Source: an uncultured beta proteobacterium | Lineage (GTDB): Bacteria > Pseudomonadota > Gammaproteobacteria > Burkholderiales > SG8-39 | Length of the DNA stretch: 64,000 nucleotides | Reading direction: 5' to 3' | NCBI GenBank assembly: GCA_903859155.1 | Contig: CAIOLO010000115.1 | Span: 19,299-83,298, forward strand | Shown: piece by piece, positions 1-9,500 of the stretch | Numbering within the stretch: position 1 is the first letter of the stretch | How the letters are laid out: each line of letters begins with the position of its first letter | Position numbers and translations under genes: made by a program | Notes under the pieces: model-generated | The model's database searches: none | Told to the model about the DNA's origin: nothing | The model's input: the letters and a program-made list of their open reading frames with translations, nothing else

Positions 1-495
1 AGCTTCGGTTCGTTCTTTGCCACCATCGCGATGGCGGGAGAGCCCCGCTACCGGGCCGGGGTGGTCTCGGGCACCATTCACGAGCCGGGCTGCCGCAGTA
101 TTTTCGAAGAGGCGCCACCCACCTTCAAGCGCCGTTTCATGTACATGGCGGGATATCGCGACGAAGCGGCGTTCGATCAATTCGCGAAAACCCTCACCTG
201 GGAAGGACAGGCGCAGAACATCGCCGCCCCGTACCTGTGCATCACCGGCGAGTTCGATGCGCTCAGCCCGCTGCGCCACACCGAGGATCTGTTCAAGGCG
301 CTCGCCGGCCCCAAGGTGCTGGTGGTCTACCAGGGAGCGGGCCATTCGGCCTCGGGCGTGCCCTCGGCCAATCTGGGTCCGTATTTCCCGACGCTGACGG
401 CCGACTGGCTGGCGGCGCGCCTCTCGGGCAAGCCGGTGGCCAGCGAACGCTGGTGGGTCGATGCCAGCGGCAACGTGACGCGCAAGCTGTTCTGA
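1..495 (+). CDS. alpha/beta hydrolase, C-terminal part (5' end outside window)
   Basis: The frame is open from the first base and ends in TGA at 493-495, so only the C-terminal 164 residues are seen. The first residues read Ser-Phe-Gly-Ser, which fits the second half of a G-x-S-x-G nucleophile elbow, so the first visible residue may be the catalytic serine. Further on, 'ITGEFDALSP' matches the usual acid position and 'QGAGHSA' the usual catalytic histidine, in the order and spacing expected of the alpha/beta hydrolase fold. The substrate cannot be told. The next gene starts about 145 bases downstream on the same strand and is unrelated. Fold assignment is sound; the exact subfamily (dienelactone hydrolase, FrsA or peptidase-like) is open because the N-terminal half is missing. 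Confidence 0.75.
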   Translation, partial: SFGSFFATIAMAGEPRYRAGVVSGTIHEPGCRSIFEEAPPTFKRRFMYMAGYRDEAAFDQFAKTLTWEGQAQNIAAPYLCITGEFDALSPLRHTEDLFKALAGPKVLVVYQGAGHSASGVPSANLGPYFPTLTADWLAARLSGKPVASERWWVDASGNVTRKLF

Positions 496-639
496 CGCGA
501 GCCCGTTCATCTGGCGCTGCCGCGCTCGCCCGAACCGCGGTTAGGGCTGCATTTGAGCTGCCAAGGGCGGAACTTCCGCGGCGAGCGCAAAGGTGTCTGC
601 GATAATTCCGGGCTTTGCCATTCCCGGGACCCGCTGAAC

Positions 640-1260
640 ATGTCAGTAGTCAATGCAGGCGTCGACGAGACGCTCAGAAAGCCTGGCGCGCGCGAGCTGT
701 ATTTCACCTATCTGCAGATCGCGCTGGCAGGCTCGGGCGGGCTGCTGTTCTGGACGCACCGCCTCATCGTCGAGAAGCAACGCTGGCTCTCCGGCAGCGA
801 GTTCGCCGAGTACTACGGACTGGGGCAGATCGTCCCCGGGGCCAATCTTTTCAACATGGCCTTGATGCTTGGGCACCGCTACGCCGGGGTGCGCGGCGTG
901 ATCGCGGCCATCGGCGGTTTTGTGTCGCTGTCGTTCTTCGTCATGGTGGGGGTGGGCGTGTTCTACCAGCACTTCGGTGCGCACCCGGTGGTGGCGCGCG
1001 CTCTGACCGGCATGGCCGCGGTGGTGATCGGCCTGTTGTTTGCCAGTTCCGCGAAACTGGCATTGTCGATGCCGCGTGTGTGGCGGCCCTGGATATTCAT
1101 CCTGCTCGGTTTCGGCGGCGTCGGCGCGCTGCGCTGGCCTCTACTTTGGGTGGCGGTGCCCCTGGCGGTGACTTCGGTGTGGCTCGCCTGGCACGACGAT
1201 GTGCTCATCGAGCGCGCGGCGGCGGCGCGCGGCGGCGATGATGGCAGGGGGGGTGCCTGA
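640..1260 (+). CDS. chromate transporter (CHR family) half-protein, N-type
   Basis: A 206-residue membrane protein of the CHR family in its short form, where the two halves of ChrA come from two genes. The N-terminal signature is present: a Gly-rich first segment ('GSGGLLFWTHR'), then 'WLSGSEFAEYYGLGQIVPGAN', which matches the family pattern of W-L-x-x-x-E-F followed by a P-G-x-N motif, and a 'GHRYAGVRG' loop. About five hydrophobic segments follow. I chose ATG 640 because the upstream extension is not family-like. The stop overlaps the start of the second half-gene by one base, so translation is probably coupled. Family members export chromate, or in some cases take up sulfate; the ion is not decided here. 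A paralogous pair lies at 10510-11645. Confidence 0.85.
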   Translation: MSVVNAGVDETLRKPGARELYFTYLQIALAGSGGLLFWTHRLIVEKQRWLSGSEFAEYYGLGQIVPGANLFNMALMLGHRYAGVRGVIAAIGGFVSLSFFVMVGVGVFYQHFGAHPVVARALTGMAAVVIGLLFASSAKLALSMPRVWRPWIFILLGFGGVGALRWPLLWVAVPLAVTSVWLAWHDDVLIERAAAARGGDDGRGGA

Positions 1261-1787
1261 TGTCCTGGTCCGACCTGATGGAGTTGTTCTGGCACTACCT
1301 GCTGCTATGCAGTATTGCGTTCGGCGGTGTGTCCACGGTGATCCCCGATATGCAGCGCTATGTGGTCGAGGTGCATCCCTGGATGACGGCGCAGGAGTTC
1401 GGCGAAGTCTTTGCGCTGGTGCAGGTTGCGCCGGGGCCGGGTGTGATGTTCGTTACCGCCATCGGCTGGGTGATCGCCGGCTGGCCGGGGGCGCTGCTGC
1501 TCACGGTCGCCATGTTTCTGCCGGGCATCGTGATGACCTCGCTGATGATCAAGTTCAACACGCTGGATCCGAAGGCGCGCTTCGGCCGCGCGTTGCGCCG
1601 CGGGCTGGCGCCAGTGACCATCGGTCTGGTGCTCGCGGGCTCCTGGGTGCTGACCACGACGGTCAATCACGACTGGCGCGGTTATACGCTGACCGCGCTG
1701 ACCATTGCCGTGGTGCTCAAGTCCAAACTCAATCCGCTCTGGCTCATTGGCAGCGGCGCGCTCATCGGCGTGGTGGGTCTGGTATAG
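1260..1787 (+). CDS. chromate transporter (CHR family) half-protein, C-type
   Basis: A 175-residue partner of the preceding gene, starting in the ATGA-type overlap at 1260. It carries the second CHR repeat: 'FGGVSTVIPDMQRYVVE', then 'FGEVFALVQVAPGPGV' with the P-G-P-G motif, and 'LLTVAMFLPGIVMTSLM'. Four to five membrane segments are visible. The two half-proteins are expected to form a heterodimer equal to one long ChrA; this is known for paired short-chain CHR proteins and inferred here. The ending 'KSKLNPLWLIGSGALIGVVGL' is almost the same as the ending of the second pair's C-type gene (11118-11645), so the two pairs are paralogs. Confidence 0.85.
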   Translation: MSWSDLMELFWHYLLLCSIAFGGVSTVIPDMQRYVVEVHPWMTAQEFGEVFALVQVAPGPGVMFVTAIGWVIAGWPGALLLTVAMFLPGIVMTSLMIKFNTLDPKARFGRALRRGLAPVTIGLVLAGSWVLTTTVNHDWRGYTLTALTIAVVLKSKLNPLWLIGSGALIGVVGLV

Positions 1788-1976
1788 ACCCGATTTAACC
1801 GGACTCCCATGTCAGATTCCTCCAGAATGCCATTTTTTGTGATGGTCGCAATGGCGTTGCGCCCATCGATTGCGGCGCCCGACCGCTGCCGGTGCGGCAT
1901 GCGCGCATCAGCCCGCCCGGGTTGATGGGGCCCGGGCGCTGGTCTGCATGCTGGACATTTTTTAGACCGGTAGACT

Positions 1977-3047
1977 ATGCGGATGAACCTTCGCCGAACC
2001 GGTATTGCCGCCGCGCTGATCGCCGCACTGCTTTTTGGCCTGGGCACGCCGCTGGCGAAAATGCTGCTCGAACACGCCAGCCCCTGGCTGCTGGCGGCGC
2101 TGCTGTACCTGGGGTCGGGTGGCGGCCTGTGGGTGATGCGTATGCTGCGCGGCACCCCTGGCGTACAACTCACGCGGCAGGATTGGGGCTGGCTTGCCGG
2201 TGCCATCGTTTCCGGCGGGGTGTGCGCACCGGTGCTGCTGATGAGCGGCCTGGCGGCGATGTCGGCCTCGGGGGCGGCCCTGTTGCTCAATGCCGAGGCG
2301 GTGTTCACCGCGCTGCTCGCGTGGTTTGTGTTTCGCGAAAACTTCGATGCGCGCATCGCGCTGGGCATGCTCGCCATCGTGGCCGGGTCGATAGTGCTGG
2401 CCTGGCCACCGGACAATGCAGTGGAGATTGCCAGCGTCTGGCCTGCGCTGGCGGTGCTGGCGGCGTGTTTTGCCTGGGGCCTGGACAACAATCTGACCCG
2501 CAAAGTGGCGCTCGCCGATGCTTCCTGGATCGCGATGATCAAGGGTCTGTCGGCGGGTGCGAGCAACCTGGTGCTGGCCTGTATTCTCGGTGCCCAGTGG
2601 CCCGGCACGGCGACTGTCATGGGTGCGGCGCTGATCGGCTTTCTCAGTTACGGCGCCAGCCTGGCACTCTTTGTCATCGCCCTGCGACATCTGGGCAGCG
2701 CACGTACCGGGGCCTATTTTTCGGTGGCGCCATTTTTTGGCGCTGCGCTGTCCCTGCTGCTGCTGGGCGAACCGCTGACCTTGCAATTGTTCGCGGGGGC
2801 GGCATTGATGGGTCTGGGGGTGGCCCTGCACCTGAGCGAACGGCACGAACACCTGCACGCGCACGCGCCCATCGAGCATGCGCACGAACACCTGCACGGC
2901 AGCGGCGATCCGCATCACGAACATGTGCATGACAATGCGCTCGATGCAGTCGCGCCCGGGCAGGGCCACAGCCACGTACACCGGCACCAGCCGCTGAAGC
3001 ACCAGCATGCCCATTTTCCCGACAGCCACCATCGGCACGAGCACTGA
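1977..3047 (+). CDS. EamA/DMT-family exporter with His-rich C-terminal tail
   Basis: A 356-residue protein with the ten-segment layout of drug/metabolite transporters: two EamA repeats spanning roughly residues 9-140 and 155-285. After the last membrane segment, residues about 288-356 form a hydrophilic tail packed with histidines in H-x-H patterns ('HEHLHAH', 'HAHEHLH', 'HHEHVHD', 'HSHVHRH'). Such tails bind Zn, Ni, Co or Cu in metal exporters, so a metal sensing or buffering role is plausible. The gene lies just upstream of a copper-type efflux operon, which supports a metal link but does not prove the transported substrate. The ATG at 1977 and one at 1983 are both possible starts; neither has a strong ribosome site. 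Confidence 0.78.
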   Translation: MRMNLRRTGIAAALIAALLFGLGTPLAKMLLEHASPWLLAALLYLGSGGGLWVMRMLRGTPGVQLTRQDWGWLAGAIVSGGVCAPVLLMSGLAAMSASGAALLLNAEAVFTALLAWFVFRENFDARIALGMLAIVAGSIVLAWPPDNAVEIASVWPALAVLAACFAWGLDNNLTRKVALADASWIAMIKGLSAGASNLVLACILGAQWPGTATVMGAALIGFLSYGASLALFVIALRHLGSARTGAYFSVAPFFGAALSLLLLGEPLTLQLFAGAALMGLGVALHLSERHEHLHAHAPIEHAHEHLHGSGDPHHEHVHDNALDAVAPGQGHSHVHRHQPLKHQHAHFPDSHHRHEH

Positions 3048-3063
3048 CAGCGCATTTGCGGGA

Positions 3064-3077
3064 TTGACCTGAGTCAA
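3064..3077. promoter_or_regulatory. FNR/CRP-type palindrome TTGAC-N4-GTCAA
   Basis: A perfect 14-base inverted repeat TTGAC-ctga-GTCAA lies 89 bases before the small Cys/Met-rich gene that leads into the cus genes. The layout equals FNR-type boxes (TTGAT-N4-ATCAA), with C/G in place of T/A at the inner position. A regulator of the FNR/CRP superfamily could act here, tying metal efflux to oxygen or nitrosative state. The assignment rests on the motif only. Confidence 0.35.
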
Positions 3078-3166
3078 ATTCGGAGCCATGGCGATGCGCT
3101 ACAGTCGGTCCTGACCATATCCAAATGCCATCGGCGGGCCGAATCGACCGTGCTAGACTGATACAC

Positions 3167-3562
3167 ATGTATCTATCCCGGCAGAAACGCAGGTTGCTGG
3201 CGCTGTTCGGCGCAGCGGTGATGCTGTTCGCGCAATTTGCCATGGCGGCCAATGCCTGCATGGACATGGAGCCGGCGCAGGCGATCTCGATGGCGGCCAC
3301 CATGGCCGACATGAGCACGCCCTGTCATGATGCCGATCCCGGCGAACTCAATGCCTGCGTGACCTACTGCCAGGTCGGTGTGTCTTCGTCCGCCGATATT
3401 CAGTTCACCGCCATATCCGTGCTGATGCCGGTGCCTGCCTACCATGTCGCCAGGCAGGATTTCCTTTCTGTAACACCATCCGATCAGGGCTACGCCCAGA
3501 CGCGGCTCAAACGCGTCACCGCACCACCTGCCATGGTGCGCAACTGCTGCCTCCGAATCTAG
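3167..3562 (+). CDS. small secreted Cys/Met-rich protein preceding the copper efflux genes
   Basis: A 131-residue protein with a typical signal peptide (K/R-rich start at residues 5-9, hydrophobic core 10-24, cleavage near the AMA-ANA region at about 25-30). The mature part begins with a short metal-ligand-like stretch rich in Met, Cys, Asp and His ('CMDMEP', 'MADMSTPCHDAD') and has cysteines at 31, 53, 64, 68, 127 and 128. I do not recognise a named family. Its position directly before cusC and its soft-metal ligands suggest a periplasmic copper/silver-binding accessory protein; that is inference. Start 3167 was chosen because the signal peptide begins there; an in-frame ATG at 3125 adds 14 residues that spoil it. 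Confidence 0.6.
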   Translation: MYLSRQKRRLLALFGAAVMLFAQFAMAANACMDMEPAQAISMAATMADMSTPCHDADPGELNACVTYCQVGVSSSADIQFTAISVLMPVPAYHVARQDFLSVTPSDQGYAQTRLKRVTAPPAMVRNCCLRI

Positions 3563-3637
3563 ACCTCCACCAAGACGCTTGTGTCCGCAGCCGCCCGGCG
3601 CGCTGCGGAGTTTGCCGTTCTTGTCAAAGGAGGTCGC

Positions 3638-5047
3638 ATGTTTGCTCTCACCAGTTGTTCCTGCTTCAAATCTGTCCGGCGCGCGCTTGTGCTCGCTGTA
3701 GCCACGGCTGTAGCCGCAGCCGCGGGGACCGCATTCGCGGGCGAAACGGATAAAGCGGTAATTGGAAATTCCGCTTCGGTGGTGTTTGTCCAGGCCGCAG
3801 TAGCGGCTGAGGCGCCGGAGGTGGGCTTGCGGCAGCTGATCGGGGAGGCGCTCAAGTTCAATCCCGAGATTGCCGCGGCCCTGCATGAGAAGGACGCCGC
3901 CGGCCATCGCATCTCGCCGGCCGGTGCGCTCGACGACCCGACGCTGGAGGCCGGGTTCCTCAATCTGCCGATCAATTCCCTGCGCTTCAATCGCGAGGAC
4001 ATGACCATGAAGATGCTGGGTATCGCGCAGAAGCTTCCCTACCCCGGCAAACTCGGCCTGCGCCAGGACGTCGCCGCCAAGAATTCGGAGTCGGTTGCCT
4101 TCGGTTACCGCGAAACCGTCGGCCGGGTGATTCGCGAAGTCCGGATCGCGTATTACGATCTGGCGCTGATTGACAGCACCATCGCGCTGATGGAACGCAA
4201 CCGGCAACTGATCGGGCAGCTGCTGCGCATCGCCGAGGGGCGCTACAGTGTCGGCCAGAGCGCGCAGGCCGAGGTGCTCAAGGCGCAGACGCAGCTCGCC
4301 AAAATGACCGAGGAGCTGGTGCGCGCGCGGCGCGAACGGCGCACCCTGGAGGCGGATCTGCAGCGCGCACTGGGACGGGGCGCGGAGGCTGCGGCGATCC
4401 GGCCCGAAATGCCGCGCCTGGACGCTGCTCCCCTGAGTCTCGATGCGTTGCGCGAGGCGGCACTGCGCGAGCGTCCGCAACTGCTGGGTCTGCAGGCTTT
4501 GATCGACAAGAGCCAGAAGTCCCTGGAGCTGGCGCGCAAGGAATACTACCCGGACTTCGACGTGCGTCTTGCCTACGGGCAAAGAGACCGGGCCCTGGAC
4601 GGGATGTCGCGCCCCGACATGCTCAGTCTGACGGTGGCCATCAACCTGCCGGTGTGGCGCAAGGACAAACTCGACCCGCTGGTGGCCGAGGCGCAGGCGA
4701 TGCGCGAGCAGGCGGAGAGCCTGTACCAGGGCCAGTACAACGACCTGCTTGCGAAATTGCGCCAGCAGGTGGCGATAGCCGAGCAGAGCCGCGAATCGGC
4801 GCGCCTGTTCGAGACCGGCATCCTGCCGCAGGCGCGACTGGCGCTGGAATCGGCGCTCGCGGCCTACCGGGTCAATCGCATCGACTTCCCGATGCTGCTC
4901 GACAGCCAGATGGCGGTGCTGAGCTACGAAATCAGCCATGCAGGGGCGCTGGTTGCGCTGAACAAGGCGCTCGCGGAGATCGACCAGCTGACCGGAAAGC
5001 CGGTGCTGGAGGCGCAATCGGCATCAGCTCAAGGAGAAACCAAGTGA
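3638..5047 (+). CDS. cusC: TolC/CusC-family outer-membrane channel of heavy-metal RND efflux system
   Basis: A 469-residue outer-membrane efflux protein. After a signal peptide (about residues 1-35) come two repeats of the long coiled-coil TolC fold; typical pieces are 'LIGEALKFNPEIAAAL', 'ALDDPTLEAGFLN', 'QKLPYPGKLGLRQ' and 'ALAAYRVNRIDFPMLLDSQ'. These fit the CusC/CzcC branch used with metal RND pumps. The ATG at 3638 is preceded by a strong AAAGGAGGTCGC ribosome site, which decides against the upstream GTG at 3581. The stop overlaps the GTG start of the adaptor gene by four bases, so cusC-cusB-cusA form one operon. The channel exports metal across the outer membrane together with CusB and CusA. 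Confidence 0.88.
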   Translation: MFALTSCSCFKSVRRALVLAVATAVAAAAGTAFAGETDKAVIGNSASVVFVQAAVAAEAPEVGLRQLIGEALKFNPEIAAALHEKDAAGHRISPAGALDDPTLEAGFLNLPINSLRFNREDMTMKMLGIAQKLPYPGKLGLRQDVAAKNSESVAFGYRETVGRVIREVRIAYYDLALIDSTIALMERNRQLIGQLLRIAEGRYSVGQSAQAEVLKAQTQLAKMTEELVRARRERRTLEADLQRALGRGAEAAAIRPEMPRLDAAPLSLDALREAALRERPQLLGLQALIDKSQKSLELARKEYYPDFDVRLAYGQRDRALDGMSRPDMLSLTVAINLPVWRKDKLDPLVAEAQAMREQAESLYQGQYNDLLAKLRQQVAIAEQSRESARLFETGILPQARLALESALAAYRVNRIDFPMLLDSQMAVLSYEISHAGALVALNKALAEIDQLTGKPVLEAQSASAQGETK

Positions 5048-6513
5048 AACGACTGCTTTCGTTCTCGGCATTGCTGGTCCTGCTTGGCCTTGCGGCGGGT
5101 GCGGGTTACTGGTTTGGTGCGGATAGGCCGGCGCCGGCCGCCGTTGTGCAAGCGGAACGCAAGGTCCTGTACTACCGCGATCCGATGGGCTTGCTCGAGC
5201 GGTCGCCGCTGCCGAAAAAGGATTCCATGGGCATGGACTATCTGCCTGTCTATGCGGATGAGGACGCGGTCGCGCAGGGCGAAAAGCCGAAGGGCAAGGT
5301 CCTCTACTACCGCAACCCCATGGGTCTGGCCGACACCTCGCCGCTGCCGAAAAAAGATTCCATGGGCATGGACTACGTCCCGGTCTATGAAGGCGATGAA
5401 GCGCAGGACGCGGGTGTGAGAATCAGTCCCGACAGGGTGCAGAAGCTCGGCGTGAGGACCGAAGCCGCCGCGCTGCGCAGCCTGGCTCACACCATCCGGG
5501 CGGTGGGAACAATACAGATCGACGAGCGCTCGCAGCGCACGGTTGCGCCGCGTTTCGAGGGCTGGATCCAGCGCCTGCATGTGAGCACCACCGGGCAGCG
5601 GGTGCAGCGCGGACAGCCGTTGATGGAAGTCTACGGTCCGGACCTGGTGGCCGCGCAGCAGGAGTATGTGGTGGCGATCAAGGGTGTGGCCGCGCTCAAG
5701 GACGCAGCGCCTGAGATGCAGGCCAACATGCGCAACCTGGCCGAGGCCGGCCTGCAGAGGCTGCGCAACTGGGACATCGACGAGCAGGAACTCGCGCACC
5801 TGCGCGAGGAAGGCAAGCCCGGCAACACCATCACGCTGCGTTCCCCGGTGAGCGGCGTGGTGGTGGACAAGCCCGCGGTGCAGGGCATGCGCTTCATGCC
5901 CGGGGAGGTGCTCTACAAGATCGCCGATCTGTCCTCGGTGTGGCTGCTTGCGGACATATTCGAACAGGACATCGCACTGGTGCGTGCGGGACAGGTGGTG
6001 AAGATCCGGGTGAACGCCTACCCGGACAGGATCTTTCAGGGAAAGGTCGCATTCATCTACCCGAGTGTGACCCCGGAAACCCGCACCGTCCGTGCGCGCA
6101 TCGAGCTCTCCAACCCGGGACTGCTGCTCAAGCCGGCCATGTACGCCAGCCTGGAACTGTCCGCGGGGGAGGGGCTCGCCAGGCGTCTGGCGGTGCCCGA
6201 TTCCGCGGTACTGGACAGCGGCACGCGCCAGATCGTGCTGGTGCGCCGCGGCGAGGGCTCGTTCGAGCCGCGCGAAGTCAGGCTCGGACTGCGGGGCGAT
6301 GGATATGTCGAGGTGCTCGACGGACTCAAGGCGGGCGAGGACGTCGTCGTCAGCGCCAATTTCCTGATCGATGCCGAAAGCAATCTGCGCGCTGCCATCG
6401 GCGGCTTCGGACAGGCCGCACCGGGCGGCCCGCTACCGGCCGATGCGCTGAAGCCGCTTGCGAGCCCGCGGGCGGAGGGGGCCGCCCCCGCCAACCCGCA
6501 CCAGGGGCATTGA
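5044..6513 (+). CDS. cusB: CusB-like membrane fusion protein with two metal-binding modules
   Basis: A 489-residue periplasmic adaptor. One N-terminal membrane anchor (residues 4-25) is followed by two near-identical heavy-metal-binding modules at about 41-70 and 86-115, each reading Y-Y-R-[DN]-P-M-G-L ... P-L-P-K-K-D-S-M-G-M-D-Y-[LV]-P-V-Y. After these come the lipoyl/hairpin and beta-barrel domains ('GWIQRLHVSTTGQRVQRGQPL', 'PAVQGMRFMPGEVLYKIADLSSVW'). The start is a GTG in a four-base GTGA overlap with cusC, with AAGGAGA upstream. One such module is usual in CusB-type adaptors; the tandem copy is noted as odd. The module is thought to hand copper or silver to the pump; its methionines fit soft metal. 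Confidence 0.9.
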   Translation: MKRLLSFSALLVLLGLAAGAGYWFGADRPAPAAVVQAERKVLYYRDPMGLLERSPLPKKDSMGMDYLPVYADEDAVAQGEKPKGKVLYYRNPMGLADTSPLPKKDSMGMDYVPVYEGDEAQDAGVRISPDRVQKLGVRTEAAALRSLAHTIRAVGTIQIDERSQRTVAPRFEGWIQRLHVSTTGQRVQRGQPLMEVYGPDLVAAQQEYVVAIKGVAALKDAAPEMQANMRNLAEAGLQRLRNWDIDEQELAHLREEGKPGNTITLRSPVSGVVVDKPAVQGMRFMPGEVLYKIADLSSVWLLADIFEQDIALVRAGQVVKIRVNAYPDRIFQGKVAFIYPSVTPETRTVRARIELSNPGLLLKPAMYASLELSAGEGLARRLAVPDSAVLDSGTRQIVLVRRGEGSFEPREVRLGLRGDGYVEVLDGLKAGEDVVVSANFLIDAESNLRAAIGGFGQAAPGGPLPADALKPLASPRAEGAAPANPHQGH

Positions 6514-6514
6514 C

Positions 6515-9500
6515 ATGTTGAGCCGCATCATCGAGTGGTCGGTGCGCCATGTCTTTCTGGTGCTGCTGGGCGCGTTTTTCATGGTCGCCTGGGGCGTTTA
6601 TGCGGTAATCAACACCCCCATAGACGCACTGCCTGACCTGTCCGACGTGCAGGTGATCGTCTATACCGAATACCCGGGGCAGGCGCCCCAGGTGGTGGAG
6701 GATCAGGTCACCTATCCGCTGACCACGGCGATGCTGAGCGTGCCGCGCTCGAAGGTGGTGCGCGGTTTTTCCAATTTTGCGGTGTCCTTCGTCTACGTCA
6801 TTTTCGAGGATGGCACCGATATTTATTGGGCGCGTTCGCGCGTCCTCGAATACCTGAATTTCGCCTCGAGCCGCTTGCCCCGTGGCGTCACGCCCACGCT
6901 GGGGCCGGATGCCACCGGAGTCGGCTGGGTCTATCAATACGTCGTCACCGCCAGGCAGCGCACCCTCGCCGAACTGCGCGCGATCCAGGACTGGTTCGTG
7001 CGCTACCAGCTGACCAAGGCGCACGGGGTGGCGGAAGTGGCGAGCCTGGGCGGATTCGTCAAGTCCTACCAGGTCACGGTTGACCCGCGGCGCATGCAGG
7101 CCTACGGCATTCCGTTGAAAAAGGTCACCGAAGTCATCGCCTCGAGCAACCGCGACGTTGGCGGGCGTGCGCTGGAGATGGCCGAAACCGAGTACGTGGT
7201 GCGCGGCCGTGGCTATCTGCGCGGCATCGGCGACCTGGAAAACCTGGTGGTGAGCTCGAGCGGCGGCACGCCCGTGCTGCTGCGCGATATTTCACGTGTC
7301 GAGCTGGTGCCCGATGAGCGCCGCGGCATCGCCGAGCTCGACGGCGAAGGCGAGGTGGTGGCGGGGATCGCGATGGCGCGCTATGGCCAGAATGCGCTGG
7401 ACGTGATCCAGGGCCTCAAGGAGAAAATTGCCGAAATCACACCGGGTCTGCCCGACGGTGTGTCGATACAAAGCGTCTACGACCGCTCCGACCTGATCCA
7501 TCGGGCGATCCAGAATCTTCGCTCCACCTTGATCGAGGAAAGCGTGATCGTGGCCCTGGTATGCGTGGTCTTTCTCATGCACGCGCGCAGCGCGCTGGTG
7601 GCGATCATCATGCTGCCGATCGGCGTGCTGATGGCCTTTATCGCAATGGGATTGCTCGGCCTCAATTCGAACCTCATGAGCCTGGGAGGCATCGCCATCG
7701 CGATCGGGGCGATGATCGATGCCGCCATCGTGATGATCGAAAACGCGCACAAGCACCTGGAGCGCCTGGCACCGGGCGGGTCGCGCCTCGAGGCGATCAT
7801 CGCCGCGTGCCGCGAGGTCGGCCCGGCGCTGTTCTTCTGCCTGCTGATCATCACGGTCTCGTTCCTGCCTGTATTTACGCTTGAAGCTCAGGAAGGGCGC
7901 ATGTTCCAGCCCCTCGCCTATACGAAAACCTTTTCCATGGCCGGCGCCGCGCTGCTATCCATCACCCTGGTTCCGGGGCTGATGCTGCTTTTCATCCGCG
8001 GGCGCATTCCCGAGGAGCGCAAGAACCCCATCGTCCGCTTCCTCATCTGGATCTACAAACCTATCATCACTCAGGTCATGCAATGGAAAATCGTCGTCGT
8101 CCTTGCCGCGATTCTGGTGCTGGCCGCCACGGCCTATCCGGCCATGAAGCTGGGGACCGAGTTCATGCCGATCCTGAACGAAGGCACGCTGCTCTACATG
8201 CCCTCGACCCTGCCGGGCATATCCGTGACCAAGGCGGGCGAGCTGCTGCAGATGCAGGACAAGATCATCAAGGGCTTCCCCGAGGTGGCCTCGGTATTCG
8301 GCAAGGCGGGCCGCGCCAGCAGCGCCACCGACCCGGCGCCGCTGGAGATGGCCGAGACGGTGATCAACTTGAAACCCGAATCCGAATGGCGGCCGGGGAT
8401 GACTATCGACAAGCTGATCGCCGAGCTTGACCGCGCGGTGCAGATGCCCGGTGTCAGCAACGCCTGGACCATGCCGATCAAGGCGCGCCTGGACATGCTC
8501 TCGACAGGAATACGCACCCCGATCGGCATCAAGGTGTTCGGCAAGGACCTGGAGGGGATGGAAACGCTGGCGCGGCAGATCGAGGCGGTGGTGAAGACGG
8601 TTCCGGGCACCTCCAGCGCCTACGCCGAGCGCATCACCGGGGGGTATTACCTGGACATCGAGCCTGACCGCAGCGCGCTGGCGCGTTACGGTCTTGCCGT
8701 CGGCGATTTTCTGGAGGTGGTCGGGACCGCGCTGGGCGGAGAGACGGTCACCACCACCGTGGAGGGGCGCGAGCGCTTTGGCGTGAGCGTGCGCTATCCG
8801 CGCGAGCTGCGCGCCAATCCGCAATTGATCGCCACGCAAGTGCTGGTGCCGACGATGGACAAGGCGATGGTCCCGCTCGGGCAGCTGGCAAGGGTCAGTC
8901 TGGTCAAGGGACCGCCGGGAATCCGCACCGAGAACGCGCTGCTGTCAGCCTATATTTTTGTCGACATCCGCGGCCGGGACATCGGCGGTTATGTCGCCGA
9001 AGCGCAGAAGGCGGTCAGAGAGCAGGTGAAATTCCCGCCCGGCTATTACGCCACCTGGAGCGGCCAGTTCGAATACATGCAGCGCGCCATTGAAAGACTC
9101 AAAATCGTGGTGCCGCTGACGCTGCTGATCGTGTTCGTGCTTCTTTACCTCAACTTCAACCGCCTCACCGAAACCCTGATCGTGATGCTGTCGGTGCCTT
9201 TCTCCCTGGTCGGCGGGGTCTGGTACATGTACTGGCTGGGCTACAACATGAGCGTCGCGGTGGCGGTGGGATTCATTGCGCTGGCCGGCGTGGCCGCCGA
9301 GACGGGTGTGGTGATGCTGATCTACCTGGACCATGCGCTCGAGGAGATTCGCGCGCAATGCCGGGCCGAGGGCCGAAGCGTGACATCCCAGGATCTCTAC
9401 GCGGCGGTCATGCGCGGCGCGGTCGAGCGCGTGCGCCCGAAGATGATGACGGTGGTGGCGATCATGGCGGGCCTGCTGCCCATCATGTGGAGCACCGGCA

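Noticed and set aside
3173..5017. 614-codon open frame antisense to the cusC region
   Set aside because: High GC keeps antisense frames open; the sequence has no family resemblance and lies opposite a clear CusC gene.
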